This document shows, one piece after another, positions 12,276 through 23,035 of a stretch of 64,000 nucleotides of DNA (positions within the stretch are counted from its first letter, which is position 1; every line of letters starts with the position of its first letter). A program made the position numbers and the translations under genes. The DNA comes from Ophthalmolycus amberensis (lineage: Eukaryota > Chordata > Actinopteri > Perciformes > Zoarcidae): positions 72,001 to 136,000 of the forward strand of contig JAFEUB010001798.1 of assembly GCA_024529925.1 (NCBI GenBank), in the 5' to 3' direction. Under the pieces are notes generated by a model. That model was not told the origin of the DNA and did no database searches. It worked only from the letters and a program-made list of their open reading frames with translations.

Positions 12276-13475
12276 AAACCACACGCAGCTTAAAACAGAA
12301 GCTCAGGTGAAGTTCTTGCAGATGATCCTAATTTGCCTGTTTCCTACAGTTCATTCTAAAACTCCCTACTCCAGGACTCTGAGGCCGAACAACGACTGAC
12401 ACATCAAGAAAGACCAGGTCAAGAAGAGCTGTACGTAGACCCCTCACACCTCGTACATGAGGCTTCTCATACGTCGCTACAGATGGAGTGTATTCAGGTG
12501 TTTGAGGGTGTGTTTAATGCGTGCTTCCCCTGTTTTCTCATGTTTGATATTTCTCGTTTTATTTGTATGGGAATCGTGGAAAGTCACTAATAAGATGATG
12601 AGCATTAGCACATTATGTGTGCAGTATTTGGTGCTGTGGATTCCTCACGACAGACGTCTGAAAGACGGACCTGCAGGTGCTGACAATAACACTTTGTTTC
12701 CCCGCTCTTGATTTCATGAAAGTCGTTGCTTTTCTTTCGAGTTGTAAAAAAACATAATTGGGATGACACGTCTCCATGTCTGATTCAGAAAGGCAGCCTT
12801 CATTGAAACCAGCAAAAAAAGCTTCACACACCCAAAATAAGAAGCAGATTGAAAGCCTCCTCCTCAACCTCATGCTGTAACAAACAACGCAGGAAACAGA
12901 TGATGGCAGAATGAAGCGTGATGACGGATGAGACCTAACCAGTGATTCAACAGGTAATCTATGAAGGTTTCATTTGAGTTTTTGAAGATAAAAGTAATAA
13001 CAGTGGTTTTGTTTTTTATTTAAAGCCTAAACTAGAAATTTTTATATCTTCTATTTTTGCCCATTTTCTAGACAAAAAGTGTTTTTCTCAGATTCATATG
13101 ATTATTAAGATAGAAACAAGAATTTAGACCTTGAGGGACTGAAACTCCAAATTGATGATATTAACATGAACATGAATTCATGTAAAAATGAATGAATGAA
13201 TAGGAACATGCACCCAATCAAAATGCGTCGTCAGAATCAGCTCAGCTTGAAAACTTTGATGTTCCTAAAATCATATGCATCATATAAAAAGGTGGAGCAC
13301 ACTGATAATCCAACTTTTAATGACACCGACAAAATCTAAGCAAACCAGCAAAACTCTAACAACAATAAAAACCCTTCTAATTCAGCCCTTTCAAATGAAA
13401 TAAAAATGATATTTGACAGTTGAACAGGAGAAAAGAAATGGCAGCAGCAAACAAAAGGTAGTAGTAGTAAAAGAC
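12276..13475. other. Non-coding, no gene seen
   Basis: AT-rich spacer. Open frames are short and lack recognisable motifs. Confidence 0.45.
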
Positions 13476-13483
13476 GGTTACGT

Positions 13484-13600
13484 ACTGAATCTCAGAGGCT
13501 CCAGCTCGATGATGCTTGCTGCTGAGTCGCCAAAGCAACTGACACCAAAGAGATAGAGAGCAAGGAGTAATACGCTGCCGAGCTCTCTCTGCCGCCCCGT
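13484..13600 (-). other. Possible 5' exon fragment beside (CT)n tracts
   Basis: On the minus strand a frame reads LGSVLLLALYLFGVSCFGDS, signal-peptide-like, and then SAASIIELEPLRFST up to GTAACC. There is no ATG between this stretch and the GA-repeat upstream. It could be a first exon or a hydrophobic chance frame, and there is no supporting homology. Confidence 0.15.
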
Positions 13601-13607
13601 CCCCACC

Positions 13608-13609
<2 letters not shown>

Positions 13610-13657
<48 letters not shown>
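13610..13657. repeat. (CT)n microsatellite
   Basis: About 24 uninterrupted CT units. Confidence 0.9.
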
Positions 13658-13660
<3 letters not shown>

Positions 13661-13733
13661 GTCTGTCTCCTCTGTCTGTGTGGATGCCTCTGCTGAGATG
13701 TAGCTAACCAAATTTTCCTCTTTTTCTGCTCTG

Positions 13734-13738
<5 letters not shown>

Positions 13739-13768
<30 letters not shown>
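13739..13768. repeat. (CT)n microsatellite
   Basis: About 15 CT units, separated from the previous tract by roughly 80 bp of unique sequence. Confidence 0.9.
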
Positions 13769-13772
<4 letters not shown>

Positions 13773-13954
13773 CAGCAGCCTTGGTTGCCATGCACACCAG
13801 CCATGTGTATAATGTGGAGTGGTAGTAGTGGTTAATACATTATGGGTTCACAGGATTATCCTCACCTTTTACCTGAGCCCTCTATATCAGACTTCTCTGA
13901 AGTTTTGCATCACAAAACAGTGTGCTGTTAAAAAAACACTGAAGCTTTACCGGA

Positions 13955-14518
13955 TTGTTACGTTGTTACGTTACGTTGTTACGTTGTTACGTTGTTACGT
14001 TGTTACGTTGTTACGCTACCTTCTTACGCTGTCACATTACCTTGTCACATTACCTTGTCACATTACCTTGTCACGTTACCTTGTTTGTTTACGTTGTTGA
14101 CGTTACGTTGTTGACGTTACGTTGTTCACGTTACGTTGTTCACGTTACGTTGTTCACGTTACGTTGTTCACGTTACGTTGTTCACGTTACGTTGTTCACG
14201 TTACGTTGTTCACGTTATGTTGTTACGTTGTTCACGTTATGTTGTTACGTTGTTCACGTTACGTTGTTACGTTGTCACGTTGTTACGTTGTCACGTTGTC
14301 ACGTTGTTACGTTACGTTGTCACATTACCTTGTTACGTTACCTTGTTACATTACCTTGTTTCTTTACCTTCTTTACGTTGTTGACATTACGTTGTTGACG
14401 TTACGTTGTTACGACGTTACGATGTTACGACGTTACGATGCTACGACGTTACGATGTTACGTTGTTACGTTACCTTGTTACGTTACCTTGTTACCTTACC
14501 TTGTTACGTTGTTACCTT
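13955..14518. repeat. Satellite block A (TTACGTTG / TTCACGTTACGTTG)
   Basis: About 560 bp of head-to-tail short units: 9-mers TTACGTTGT, 14-mers TTCACGTTACGTTG and 13-mers TTACGTTACCTTG. Nearly every unit holds an ACGT, so the block is very CpG-dense. Near 14,410-14,460 a TTACGACGTTACGATG variant appears. No unit contains a forward stop codon, which explains the long artefactual open frames. Confidence 0.92.
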
Positions 14519-14750
14519 CGACATAGTACAACGGACAACACCTAGAGTAGGTGAAAAAGTATATTGAGTGACCATTATTGAAAGTTACGTTGTATGAAGT
14601 GTACGTGGTATAATAATGAGTATAACAAGCATGATTGTTTGTGTACTGTGTGAAACCAAAAGTAAAAATTGACTTTACGTTTGTTACGCCTGTTACATAA
14701 TGTAACTTAGGATAGACTGCCAAGAGGGGTTGTTATGTATTCACACGTAC
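14519..14750. other. Spacer between the two satellite blocks
   Basis: About 230 bp, mostly non-repetitive, with scattered degenerate units (GTTACGTTGTATG, TTTACGTTTGTTACG). It could be old, diverged satellite or an insertion. Confidence 0.6.
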
Positions 14751-15306
14751 GTTACATTGTTACATTGTTACATTGTTATGTTACATTGTTATGTTACATT
14801 GTTACGTTACATTGTTACGTTGGTTACGTTGTTACCCTGTTATGTTACGTTGTTGTTACCTTGTTATGTTACGTTGTTATGTTATCTTGTTATGTTACGT
14901 TATGTTATCTTGTTATGTTATCTTGTTATGGTATCTTGTTATGTTATGTTACGTTGTTATGTTATCTTGTTATGTTACCGTTGTTATGTTACCTTGTTAT
15001 GTTACCTTGTTAGGTTACCTTGTTATGTTACCTTGTTATGTTACCTTGTTATGTTACGTTATGTTACCTTGTTATGTTACGTTGTTAGGTTACCTTGTTA
15101 TGTTACATTGTTACGTTACATTGTTACGTTGGTACCCTGTTATGTTACCTTGTTATGTTACCTTGTTATGTTATCTTGTTATGTTACATTGTTAGGTTAC
15201 CTTGTTATGTTACCTTGTTACGTTGTTATGTTATGTTGTAATGTTAAGTTGTCACGTTACGTTGTTATGCTAGGTTGTTACATTAAGTTGTTATGATTGC
15301 TACGTT
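14751..15306. repeat. Satellite block B (TTATGTTACCTTG)
   Basis: About 550 bp of 13-mer TTATGTTACCTTG and relatives (TTATGTTATCTTG, TTACATTG, TTATGTTACGTTG). The dominant unit equals block A's TTACGTTACCTTG with ACG changed to ATG. Confidence 0.92.
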
Positions 15307-15544
15307 TTTATTCTAGCACAAACCATGACCTTTTTTCTCATTTTAACCATGTGGTATTGTTGCCTAAATTTAACCAATCCTTTCACAACGTTAACCACGT
15401 GAAGTTGTGCGTTTTTGCAAGCATGATATAAAGCAAAGAGAGAATACCTGCTTTTTTTCCTCAACTTGGAAAAAATATATATTATAAAAAATACACAATA
15501 TAGCAATTCTTCAGGGATTGATGGCAATATTGATCAGTCAATCC

Positions 15545-15960
15545 ATCACCTTGGTCCAGACAGAAACATCTCAGTACTTGACGGATCAAGATGAAATTTT
15601 ATATATTGTTCCAACAGACATTCATGAGCTCCAGTGGATGATTGTTCCTCTACCGCCATCACAAGGTTACATTTGTCATTTTGAGAGATATATCTAAATA
15701 AACTATTTGATGGAACGGATTACCATTGCTGAAGACCTTTACAATGTGTCCCGCCTCAGTGTGAACTGCAGTAACAGGATCCCTTCACTCTTCATCTCGT
15801 GCAATCAGCAGGTCAACATGTCAAATTTGTTCAACACTTTGGTTCATGTCCAAATACTTGCAAAGCTAATGACATTCCCATCAGCCTAAACGGCAGTGTG
15901 TTTCGTGCTAATTATCAAATTAAAGCAAAGTCTTCAGTGCAGCCTCACAGCTGGCAAGAC
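15545..15960 (+). repeat. Dispersed teleost repeat
   Basis: Contains the recognisable order GGTCCAGACAGAAACATCTC, then ATGAAATTTTATATATTGTTCC, CAGACATTCATG, CGCCATCACAAGGTTACATT and CAAATACTTGCAAAGCTAAT, then GACATTCCCATCAGC. Fragments of the same family are at 3,066 and, inverted, at 11,765. Confidence 0.55.
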
Positions 15961-16595
15961 TCTGAAGGCTAGTTTAAGACATTTTGGACAATGTAGGTCT
16001 GATTGAACAAATGCATCAGTGGCTGGGTGGTCAGTGGTCTTTGCCAGATTGCATGTAATCTGGAAAAAGGTGCTTGCTGTGCTAAAAATGTTGTCAGATT
16101 GGATTTTAGGAAATAGCATCCAAATTTGAGGTGAAAAATAGAAGCAGGAAGCAGGCTCCATTGAATATCCATCAGGAGTTTGAATAGATGTTCCTGAGGT
16201 TAGGCGTCTGGAGAAGCTCTGAGTCATATCGTCATAAAACTCCTCATCACTCACTGATTGGTGGAGCATTCAGCTGCTAGGCTGAATCAATCCTCAGTGG
16301 ACATGTTTCAGACTTATATCTCATAGTGTTAGATGAGCTCACGGGCCTTATGAAACCAACAATATCCAATATGTTTTCTACTGCAAATACATCACATGAA
16401 GACGACGGAGACAGAGGGAAGAATGTGACATCATTGAGCGATGACGATGCCGCACTCGCATCCCACGAGTCGCTGGAACAATTATCAGGCAATTAAGGAA
16501 ACAAGCACATGGTTTCAAACTCATTTGCAGCTACAGGACCATCTATAACACTGTACCAGAATGCCACAGTGCTCAGGACAGACTTTGCTCCTGAG

Positions 16596-16597
<2 letters not shown>
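15961..16597. other. Non-coding, no gene seen
   Basis: Minus-strand open frames at 15,934-16,269 and 16,277-16,492 have no recognisable domain. Confidence 0.4.
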
Positions 16598-16682
<85 letters not shown>

Positions 16683-16700
16683 ATGTGTTTGTGTGTGTGC
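16598..16700. repeat. (GT)n microsatellite
   Basis: About 42 uninterrupted units to 16,681, then imperfect GT. One of the longest pure GT runs in the window. Confidence 0.92.
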
Positions 16701-16719
16701 ACCAGGCGGACAGAGATTA

Positions 16720-16850
16720 CGTCACTTCTCCGCATTCCAAATATAGAAACTTCTGTTCATTGGCTGCAAAAAGCCGAGATGGTCCACGAACCAATGGGTG
16801 ACGGTGCGATGACTATGTCCGCTTCTTATGTACAGTCTATGGTTGCAAAG
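16720..16850 (+). repeat. Dispersed repeat copy 1 (TCCGCATTCCAAATAT family)
   Basis: CTCCGCATTCCAAATAT, AACTTCTGTTCA, GGCTGCAAAAA, CCACGAACCAATGG and CTTCTTATGTACAGTCTATG occur in order. A second copy in the same order is at 51,013-51,175. Confidence 0.75.
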
Positions 16851-17249
16851 AATGAACAACAAACTGATCATGATGAGCCTCTCAGAGCCATAATAGGAGC
16901 ATCGCACGTCAGCCACCGTATACAGCGTTGTCACGCCTGTAGTACACACTGTCAAGGTACTGCACAGCTGTGGCTTTCTACGGCACATTTACATCATTTA
17001 CAGCTGCTGGTCAAAGCTACCAGAGAAGATAAGTGTTTTATTAAAAATATATTCTTTAGCTATGTATTCTTACTTGTTTACAGAATAATAATTTAAAAAA
17101 TAATTTAAAAAATTAAATAAAATTGTCGATCCGTGATTCGACGGATCCCCCTCACGATCCGTCCCGCATGTGAACCGCGGATTAATTACACAGTTTAACG
17201 TTCACAGTGACCATCACAGTGTGAAATAAAATGTTACTGATGTACAAAA

Positions 17250-18890
17250 CCCCTACTCATCACTACAGGAAACTATTAAAGTCATGGAATCATTCTCTAA
17301 TATCTCCGACTACTCCATTAACTGGAGTAAATCATCCATCCTTCCATTAGATAGTAACAGTTGGGATGGGGCAGCCCATACACCACCTATCCCTTTCTGC
17401 ACAGGTGCCATCACGTATTTGGGAATACATATTTCCCCCAGGCTGTCAGAGCTGTTCACACTCAACTTCACTCCATTACTTAAAACAATAAATGACGACC
17501 TCCTCCGCTGGATGAACCTACCATTATCACTCATGGGCAGAATAGCGACAGTTAAAATGACAATACTTCCTAAAATAAATTACCTATTCACAATGATACC
17601 ATCTCAACCCACCCACTCCTGGTTCAAGTCGCTTGACTCAATCATTACTCAATTCTACTGGAAAAATAAAACACCAAGAATTAAACTGGCTACTCTACAA
17701 AAACCAAAAACACAAGGAGGACTTGAAGCTCCACATTTTTTTCACTACTCTAGCAAATAAACTTCAGTACATTCTTAAATGGATCCACCCCAGCCAATCA
17801 GACAACACATGGGTAGATATAGAACAGACAGTTTGTAAGGACATTCAGATTTCTGACCTACCATTTTTAAGCCAATCTATCAAACGCCATCCTTGTTTCA
17901 ATATACTAACAACTAGCAGAAACTCTGACAGCCTGGTGGAAATTCCACAAAATCACGAACATCACTTTTGCACCTTCACATTTTACTCCCATATGGAACA
18001 ATCCTGATTTTCTAAGTCACAAGACACCTCTTAATCTCCACACATGGTCCGCTAAAGGCATCACTCATCTGAAATGCATCTTCAATAATAACACCATGGT
18101 TTCATTCCCTCACTTGGTTCAGAAGTACGGCATCAGGAGCAATCAATTTTTGGAATATCTGCAACTCAAATCATCCGTTCAATCCAAACTTAACATTAAG
18201 GCCACTAACCTAGAACTGCCCCCCTCAACCTCAGAATTAATCAATATCCCCTCTTCAAAAAAGTTAATCTCAAAAATATGTAGAGTAATATCACAGTCTG
18301 ACAAAACATCATCCATACCATCAAGAAAATGGGAATCAGACCTATCCATCACTCCTGATGCTGATTTCTGGAACCAAATCTGCAATAATATCTACTTCAT
18401 GACTAAAAATGCCAATTTACAACTAATACAGTATAAAATACTTCACAGAATTCATTACACCGGGCAAAAAATGTTTCAAATGGGATTCACGTCAGATATC
18501 TGTCCACATTGCACTCAAAACAGCCCGGATAGCTATGTTCACGTCACCTGGCACTGCACACCAGTTAATCACTTTTGGGAAGAAATAACTGAGTCACTGT
18601 CTGTCTTCCTGGGCTGCCTCGTCCCATTATCCCCTTCACTGTGCTTACTAGGAGACATCTCAACAATACATCTGAGTAAAACAAACCGCAAATTACTCCT
18701 TGTGACCCTAACTATCGCCAAGAAAACGATCCTCATGAACTGGAAATCAAGGAATAACACACACATCGCACACTGGAGAAACTTAATGATAGAATATATT
18801 TCAATGGAAAATCTAACCTCATCCATCATATACAATACAACAGAACACCATTCCACCTGGTCATCCCTCACTATGTTTCTGCAAACGTGA
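17250..18890 (+). pseudogene. L1 ORF2 C-terminal remnant with two frameshifts
   Basis: Frame 1 (to 17,760) gives INWSKSSILPL, YLGIHISPRLSELFTLNFTP and LPLSLMGRIATVKMTILPKI, then the FYWKN-KTPR segment and TQGGLEAPHFFHY. A shift near 17,745 continues in frame 2 (LANKLQYILKWIHPSQSDNT). A second shift near 17,925 moves to frame 3 (AWWKFHKIT..., ILHRIHYTG and the cysteine motif CPHCTQN...HVTWHC) up to TGA at 18,888. The order and motifs match the L1 ORF2 thumb, connection and C-terminal cysteine region. Gene function is lost. Confidence 0.85.
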
Positions 18891-19115
18891 CACCACCCAT
18901 CCCATTAATATTAAAATTTGTATTAGTATATATATATTTTTATGTATTTATTACCGTACTATTGTTTTTGTTTTGTTGTTTTTCTTGCCTGACAACCAAT
19001 TGAAACCCACGTACATGCATGAACATCCATATGCACACATACTTACCTGTTTTTTTGTTGTTGTTTTTTAATTTTTATTTTTTTTATTTTTTTTTCGCCA
19101 TCTTAAAAGGCTCAA

Positions 19116-19117
<2 letters not shown>

Positions 19118-19150
<33 letters not shown>
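19118..19150. repeat. (CA)n microsatellite in the LINE 3' UTR
   Basis: About 16 units. It lies between T-rich sequence and the LINE tail, so it either belongs to the element or expanded after insertion. Confidence 0.85.
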
Positions 19151-19151
<1 letters not shown>

Positions 19152-19264
19152 CTGACTATAGGATGTTTGCTGGCTTTTATCCCACTGTTCTTGTCATCCT
19201 CTTGTTGTTATGTCTATGTATTGTCTCTTGTCTTTCAATAAAAATAAAAAAAATAAATAAAAAG

Positions 19265-21112
19265 AAACTCCACAGAACTGAATGTCATCGTCAAGAACAT
19301 AAAAAACTGGTGTTGGTTGGAACAAGTTGTCCTAATAGAGATGTAGTACTGCAATACTTATTGATACGCAATAAGTAATTATACATACATTTTTGTAGTT
19401 TTTTTGCTTTATAATAAATATATTACTTTCTACCCTTACCCGAATGGAATCTAAACCTAAAAATAATCAACAATCACTTTTGTCATCATCTAACTGTAAA
19501 GCAGAATCTCTGTCTGTCTGTGTTCTTCGCATATCTCAAAAACAGCTCATCTGGTCTACTTCACACATGTTAGGTGTATTGCTGGGGACCAAAGGGTGTG
19601 TCATTGAATTTGTTGCAATTTGGACACCAGACACGTTCATTATTAATCCACTTCAAAAAAAGAATACAACAGGCAACAGTTTCTGCTCAGCAGCAGAGCT
19701 TCAGGGCTCTGCAGTCCAGCATGTCCTTCTCAGCGGGCAGACGCTCATTGACCACAGTTCACTTTGGCTGCTGGATGCTGGATAACTTTACAACCAAACG
19801 TTTCTTCACACAACTAGCTCAACCGAAAAGCCTACACAGGAACAGCACTGCCTTTGCAACTCACATTGTGTACGTTTTTGCCATACGTACACATAACACT
19901 AATAAGGTTGCCCCCACCCACATAACTCCTAAGCTGGCCCGGACGCCTTTGTGTGTCCCACTGGCTCGCTAATGGCTGCTGCTCTGCACTGTGCTCGTAC
20001 TGCGGTGGAGATAGCGCTGATAACGCGGTCCTGACCCATTTTGTAAGTGCTTTGGGGACCTTTTGTAAGTTATTTTGGGGTACAGTGAGTTAGAATAGTA
20101 TTCCATGGTTTTCATATCTAAAGATCAAAATGCATCAATAGCCGTTTGGGGCCCTTTTATTTTGGCCCCCATGCCTATGGTTGCCTAATACTAAAGTCTG
20201 CCCCTGTTGTTTGTTCCTGTAAACCAGAGTGTATTTCACTGGTGTTTGTTACTATGAGTAGCTGCAACTTGGGTGTGTGACGCAACTGTCATGGAAGGTG
20301 TATTGCTGAGGGCCCATGAAGTGCAGTGTTGAGTGTGAAGCTGTTTGTATGAGCGGTTCTCAAAAAAACTGTAAGCAGCAACACCACAGGCCAAGCATTT
20401 GGCCCTTGGCTTGGTGAACAGGCATGCTTTGAACGGGTACTGTTTGGTAAATACAAGCTGTTTATACGCATTAAATTACCACGTTCACATTGTTTTGTTT
20501 GTTTTTTCTCTCTTTTCAACCAAAAGAAAAACGATTTAAATGGGAAAGTAGTAAACAATGTGTAAGTAGAAGAGGCTTGTATATTTGTGTCTAATAGTGA
20601 TGTAGTACTATGTGTGTGATATTTGTGATATTCTTTTGCTGTCTTTGTCAGGGATGTGTTTGGTTTTATTTGAAACTATGGCCATACCACCACAACCGCC
20701 ACATCCTGAACGCTCAGTAGTGCATGTTTCTGTTTTCAGCATGTTTCTGTTTCTAATTCAGCAGAAGAGTTTCGTATATTCTAAGAAAATTAAATACAAA
20801 GTGACAAAACCATAAAGAGGTCATGCCGCACTGGACATGTATGAGAGAACTGTCAACCAAATACATAAATATCTACAAAAGTTGGTGTAAAAACATACAA
20901 GGAAATGCTGACTTATTAGAACCTCATTGTCATTTTTATATTTACAATGAATTTACTGTAAGTATGCCAAAGGTGTTCGTTGCAGTGATGACTCCTCTCA
21001 TTTTTCAGTGCATTGTTTTGGTTTTTCAGCACACAACTGTTTTGGTTCACTCTCGTTACTCTCATTTACCCTGCAGCAAAAATGCCCCAATAAAAGCCAC
21101 CATGCTGTATGC
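19265..21112. other. Non-coding, no gene seen
   Basis: Near 20,150-20,205 the sequence GGCCCCCATGCC...AAAGTCTGCCCCTG looks like an inverted hAT-type end (CAGGGGCAGACTTTAG on the other strand), but no mate was found. The short string CTAATAG(A/T)GATGTAGTACT occurs at 19,332 and 20,591. Confidence 0.4.
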
Positions 21113-21210
21113 CAGGGGTGGGCAAACATTTTGGCTCGGGGGCCACATTGAGTTTTAAAATTTGACAGACGGGCCAGGCCAGTAGCAGATGAATGGAGTG
21201 TTTGTGTGAA

Positions 21211-21488
21211 CTAATATAAATTACAAGTAAAAGCCATGACCTAAAAAGTAACTTGTATTTAATTTTAAGTGGGAACAGTGCTGTTGTTGGTCACCCTTTT
21301 TAACCAGTGCGTCAATGTTTGGTGTCAGTTTGGTTGTGGCAATTCTCAGAACTAATATAAATTACAAGTAAAAGCCATGACCTAAAAAGTAACTTGCATT
21401 TAGTTCCAGTGGGAACAGTGTTGTTGGTCACCCTTTTTAACCAGTGCGTCAATGTTTGGTGTCAGTTTGGTTGTGGCAATTCTCAGAA
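21211..21488. repeat. Tandem duplication, ~140 bp unit x 2
   Basis: Unit 1 is 21,211-21,351 and unit 2 is 21,352-21,488. Both start CTAATATAAATTACAAGTAA and end GTGGCAATTCTCAGAA. They differ by a few substitutions (TTAATTTTAAGTGG vs TTAGTTCCAGTGG) and a 3-nt GTT/GCT difference. Confidence 0.93.
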
Positions 21489-21937
21489 CAGATCTGAGGT
21501 GTTCATCAGTTAACTGGGATCTTACACCGTATTTTTTTTATTGCATAAATGCATATTTTATCATGCACTTACTTATTAAGCAGTCATTTTTGACACAGAG
21601 TTTCTCGTGTAAAGGTTAATGACTGTGGTCTTTTTAGCAGCTTGATTCTTTAAAGGGATCATACAAATATTTGAACTGTCACATCTAACATTATCAGAGC
21701 TCTGCTCTGTAAAGTCTTTCCTTGTCTCTCCCCCCTGTGTCACGGTGTGGGTACATCTCACTGGCATCAGGAAACGTATCAGAATACCCTTATTTTATTG
21801 GTTAAACTGCATCACGTGACGTGATTTACAACGCATTGGTCGGTGTTTTTCCTGCACAGCTGAACAAAGTGCCGTAAATGCTAGAAAGGAGCGTGAATAA
21901 CTCCGCTGCATAAAGCAAAGGCCACTGAAAACGGGTC

Positions 21938-21972
21938 CGCGACGAACCACCAGTTGAGAATCACTGGTCTGC
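21938..21972 (-). mobile_element. Solitary hAT-like terminal sequence
   Basis: The reverse complement reads CAGTGATTCTCAACTGGTGG, then TTCGTCGCGGACCC, typical of the CAGTGGTTCTCAA hAT terminal class. The other end was not located. Confidence 0.5.
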
Positions 21973-22559
21973 AGGATCGTGACGAGCGGTGAACAGCTGT
22001 TTGTGTGGCGTGTCTTCCGTTTCTTCCCGTTTCCTTCGCCTACATTCCCCTGGGTCCTAAGACCCTCCCTGTACAGCTTCTTATCACCCTCTTTGCACCA
22101 ACGTACATTTATAACAAATACCACACATATTACGGTAATCAGCGTTGCATATGTGTCAAACTCTATCGGTGCATCTCCGGTCTATCTGTGTTCATCCTGC
22201 ATCACTCTGTTCTGTTCTTTAATGTAACGTTACTGGAGCGACGGAGCCTCTCCCAGCTGTTAGCAGACTGTTGTGCTAGCAAGCAGGCTCGCTCGCGAGC
22301 TGTACCCAGCATGCAGTTCGGCGGTGAAATTTTATAAATGTACAATTATTAGTGTTACAAATTGTTTATGTGTCACAGACTGTTGTGTGCTGTGGTGTTT
22401 TTCTCTGTTAAAGAGCGTTAGTTGTGGGTTGTTAATTGTTGTGTTATAAAGTTATGACCATGACTAGAGTTCCCTCTCAATACATATAAGACAACTAGCG
22501 CTGACAGCAGCAAAGAATACATTCAGCTGCCTGTTGAAAGCAGACAGCAGTTGTTTCGG

Positions 22560-22637
22560 CTATGCACCGGTATAATGGTGTGTGAAGAATTCATATCATA
22601 TCGGAAATAAAAAACCGGTATACTGCCCAGCCCTAGT
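22560..22637. mobile_element. Solitary transposon end (CCGGTATACTGCCCAGCCCTA)
   Basis: The reverse complement TAGGGCTGGGCAGTATACCG is a start shared by many fish non-autonomous DNA transposons. The mate is not seen. Confidence 0.45.
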
Positions 22638-22864
22638 CTTTATTATAGTTTGGGCAATATTGTACCAATATCTGACGGGCCGGATTAAAAGGCCCAACAG
22701 GCCGTATCCGGCCCGCGGACCGTAGTTTACCCATGCCTGATTTAGAGGGATCTAGCATCAATGCATTACAATATTAATGAGTATGTTTTCTTTAGTGTAT
22801 AATCACCTGATAATATGAATTGTTGTGTTTTGTTAGCTTAGAATGAGCCATTCATAACTACATA

Positions 22865-23035
22865 GGGAGCAGGTCATCTTCGCCATGTTGCAGCGCCAGA
22901 ATGGACGGATCATGGGCCCATTGGTATTTTTGCAGTGGTCACCGTGGTTCTCCTTCACATGGGAGAAGTTTCAATTGGTTGCAATCTGTAACCTCACCGC
23001 TAGATGACGCCAAATCCTACACACTGGCCCTTTGA
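22865..23035 (+). repeat. Dispersed teleost repeat ending CTACACACTGGCCCTTTGA
   Basis: GTTGCAATCTGTAACCTCAC, then CGCTAGATGACGCCAAATCC and TACACACTGG, is a sequence I recognise as recurrent in perciform UTRs and introns. Confidence 0.5.

Larger units (their letters stand above)
17231..19264 (+). mobile_element. 5'-truncated L1-clade LINE
   Basis: Carries the C-terminal half of an L1-type ORF2, a 3' UTR with a (CA)n tract, and an A-rich tail (TTTCAATAAAAATAAAAA...). It begins around ATGTTACTG at 17,231, in the region that would follow the reverse-transcriptase catalytic DD motif, so the catalytic core is missing. That is the expected outcome of incomplete reverse transcription. No target-site duplication was identified. 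Confidence 0.85.
21113..22739. mobile_element. hAT-like element or composite bounded by CAGG(G/C)RTGGG ends
   Basis: The left end CAGGGGTGGGCAAAC, followed by TTTTGGCTCGGGGGCC, pairs with a right end whose reverse complement reads CAGGCATGGGTAAAC followed by TACGGTCCGCGGGCC. These are imperfect terminal inverted repeats of the GGGTGGGCAAAC hAT type. The interior holds a tandem duplication and two further transposon ends, so it is nested or chimaeric. No 8-bp target duplication flanks it and no transposase frame was found. Confidence 0.6.

Noticed and set aside
13478..13804. RERERE-rich minus-strand frames
   Set aside because: Translation of (GA)n tracts. Only the hydrophobic end was kept, as a weak possibility.
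13955..15296. Long + strand open frames rich in LRCYVVTLL repeats
   Set aside because: They arise because the TTACGTTG and TTATGTTACCTTG units contain no forward stop codon. All three frames are open, and there is no start context or domain.
21101..22751. 8-bp target-site duplication for the hAT-like composite
   Set aside because: The 8-mers flanking 21,113 and 22,739 do not match, so no intact insertion is claimed.
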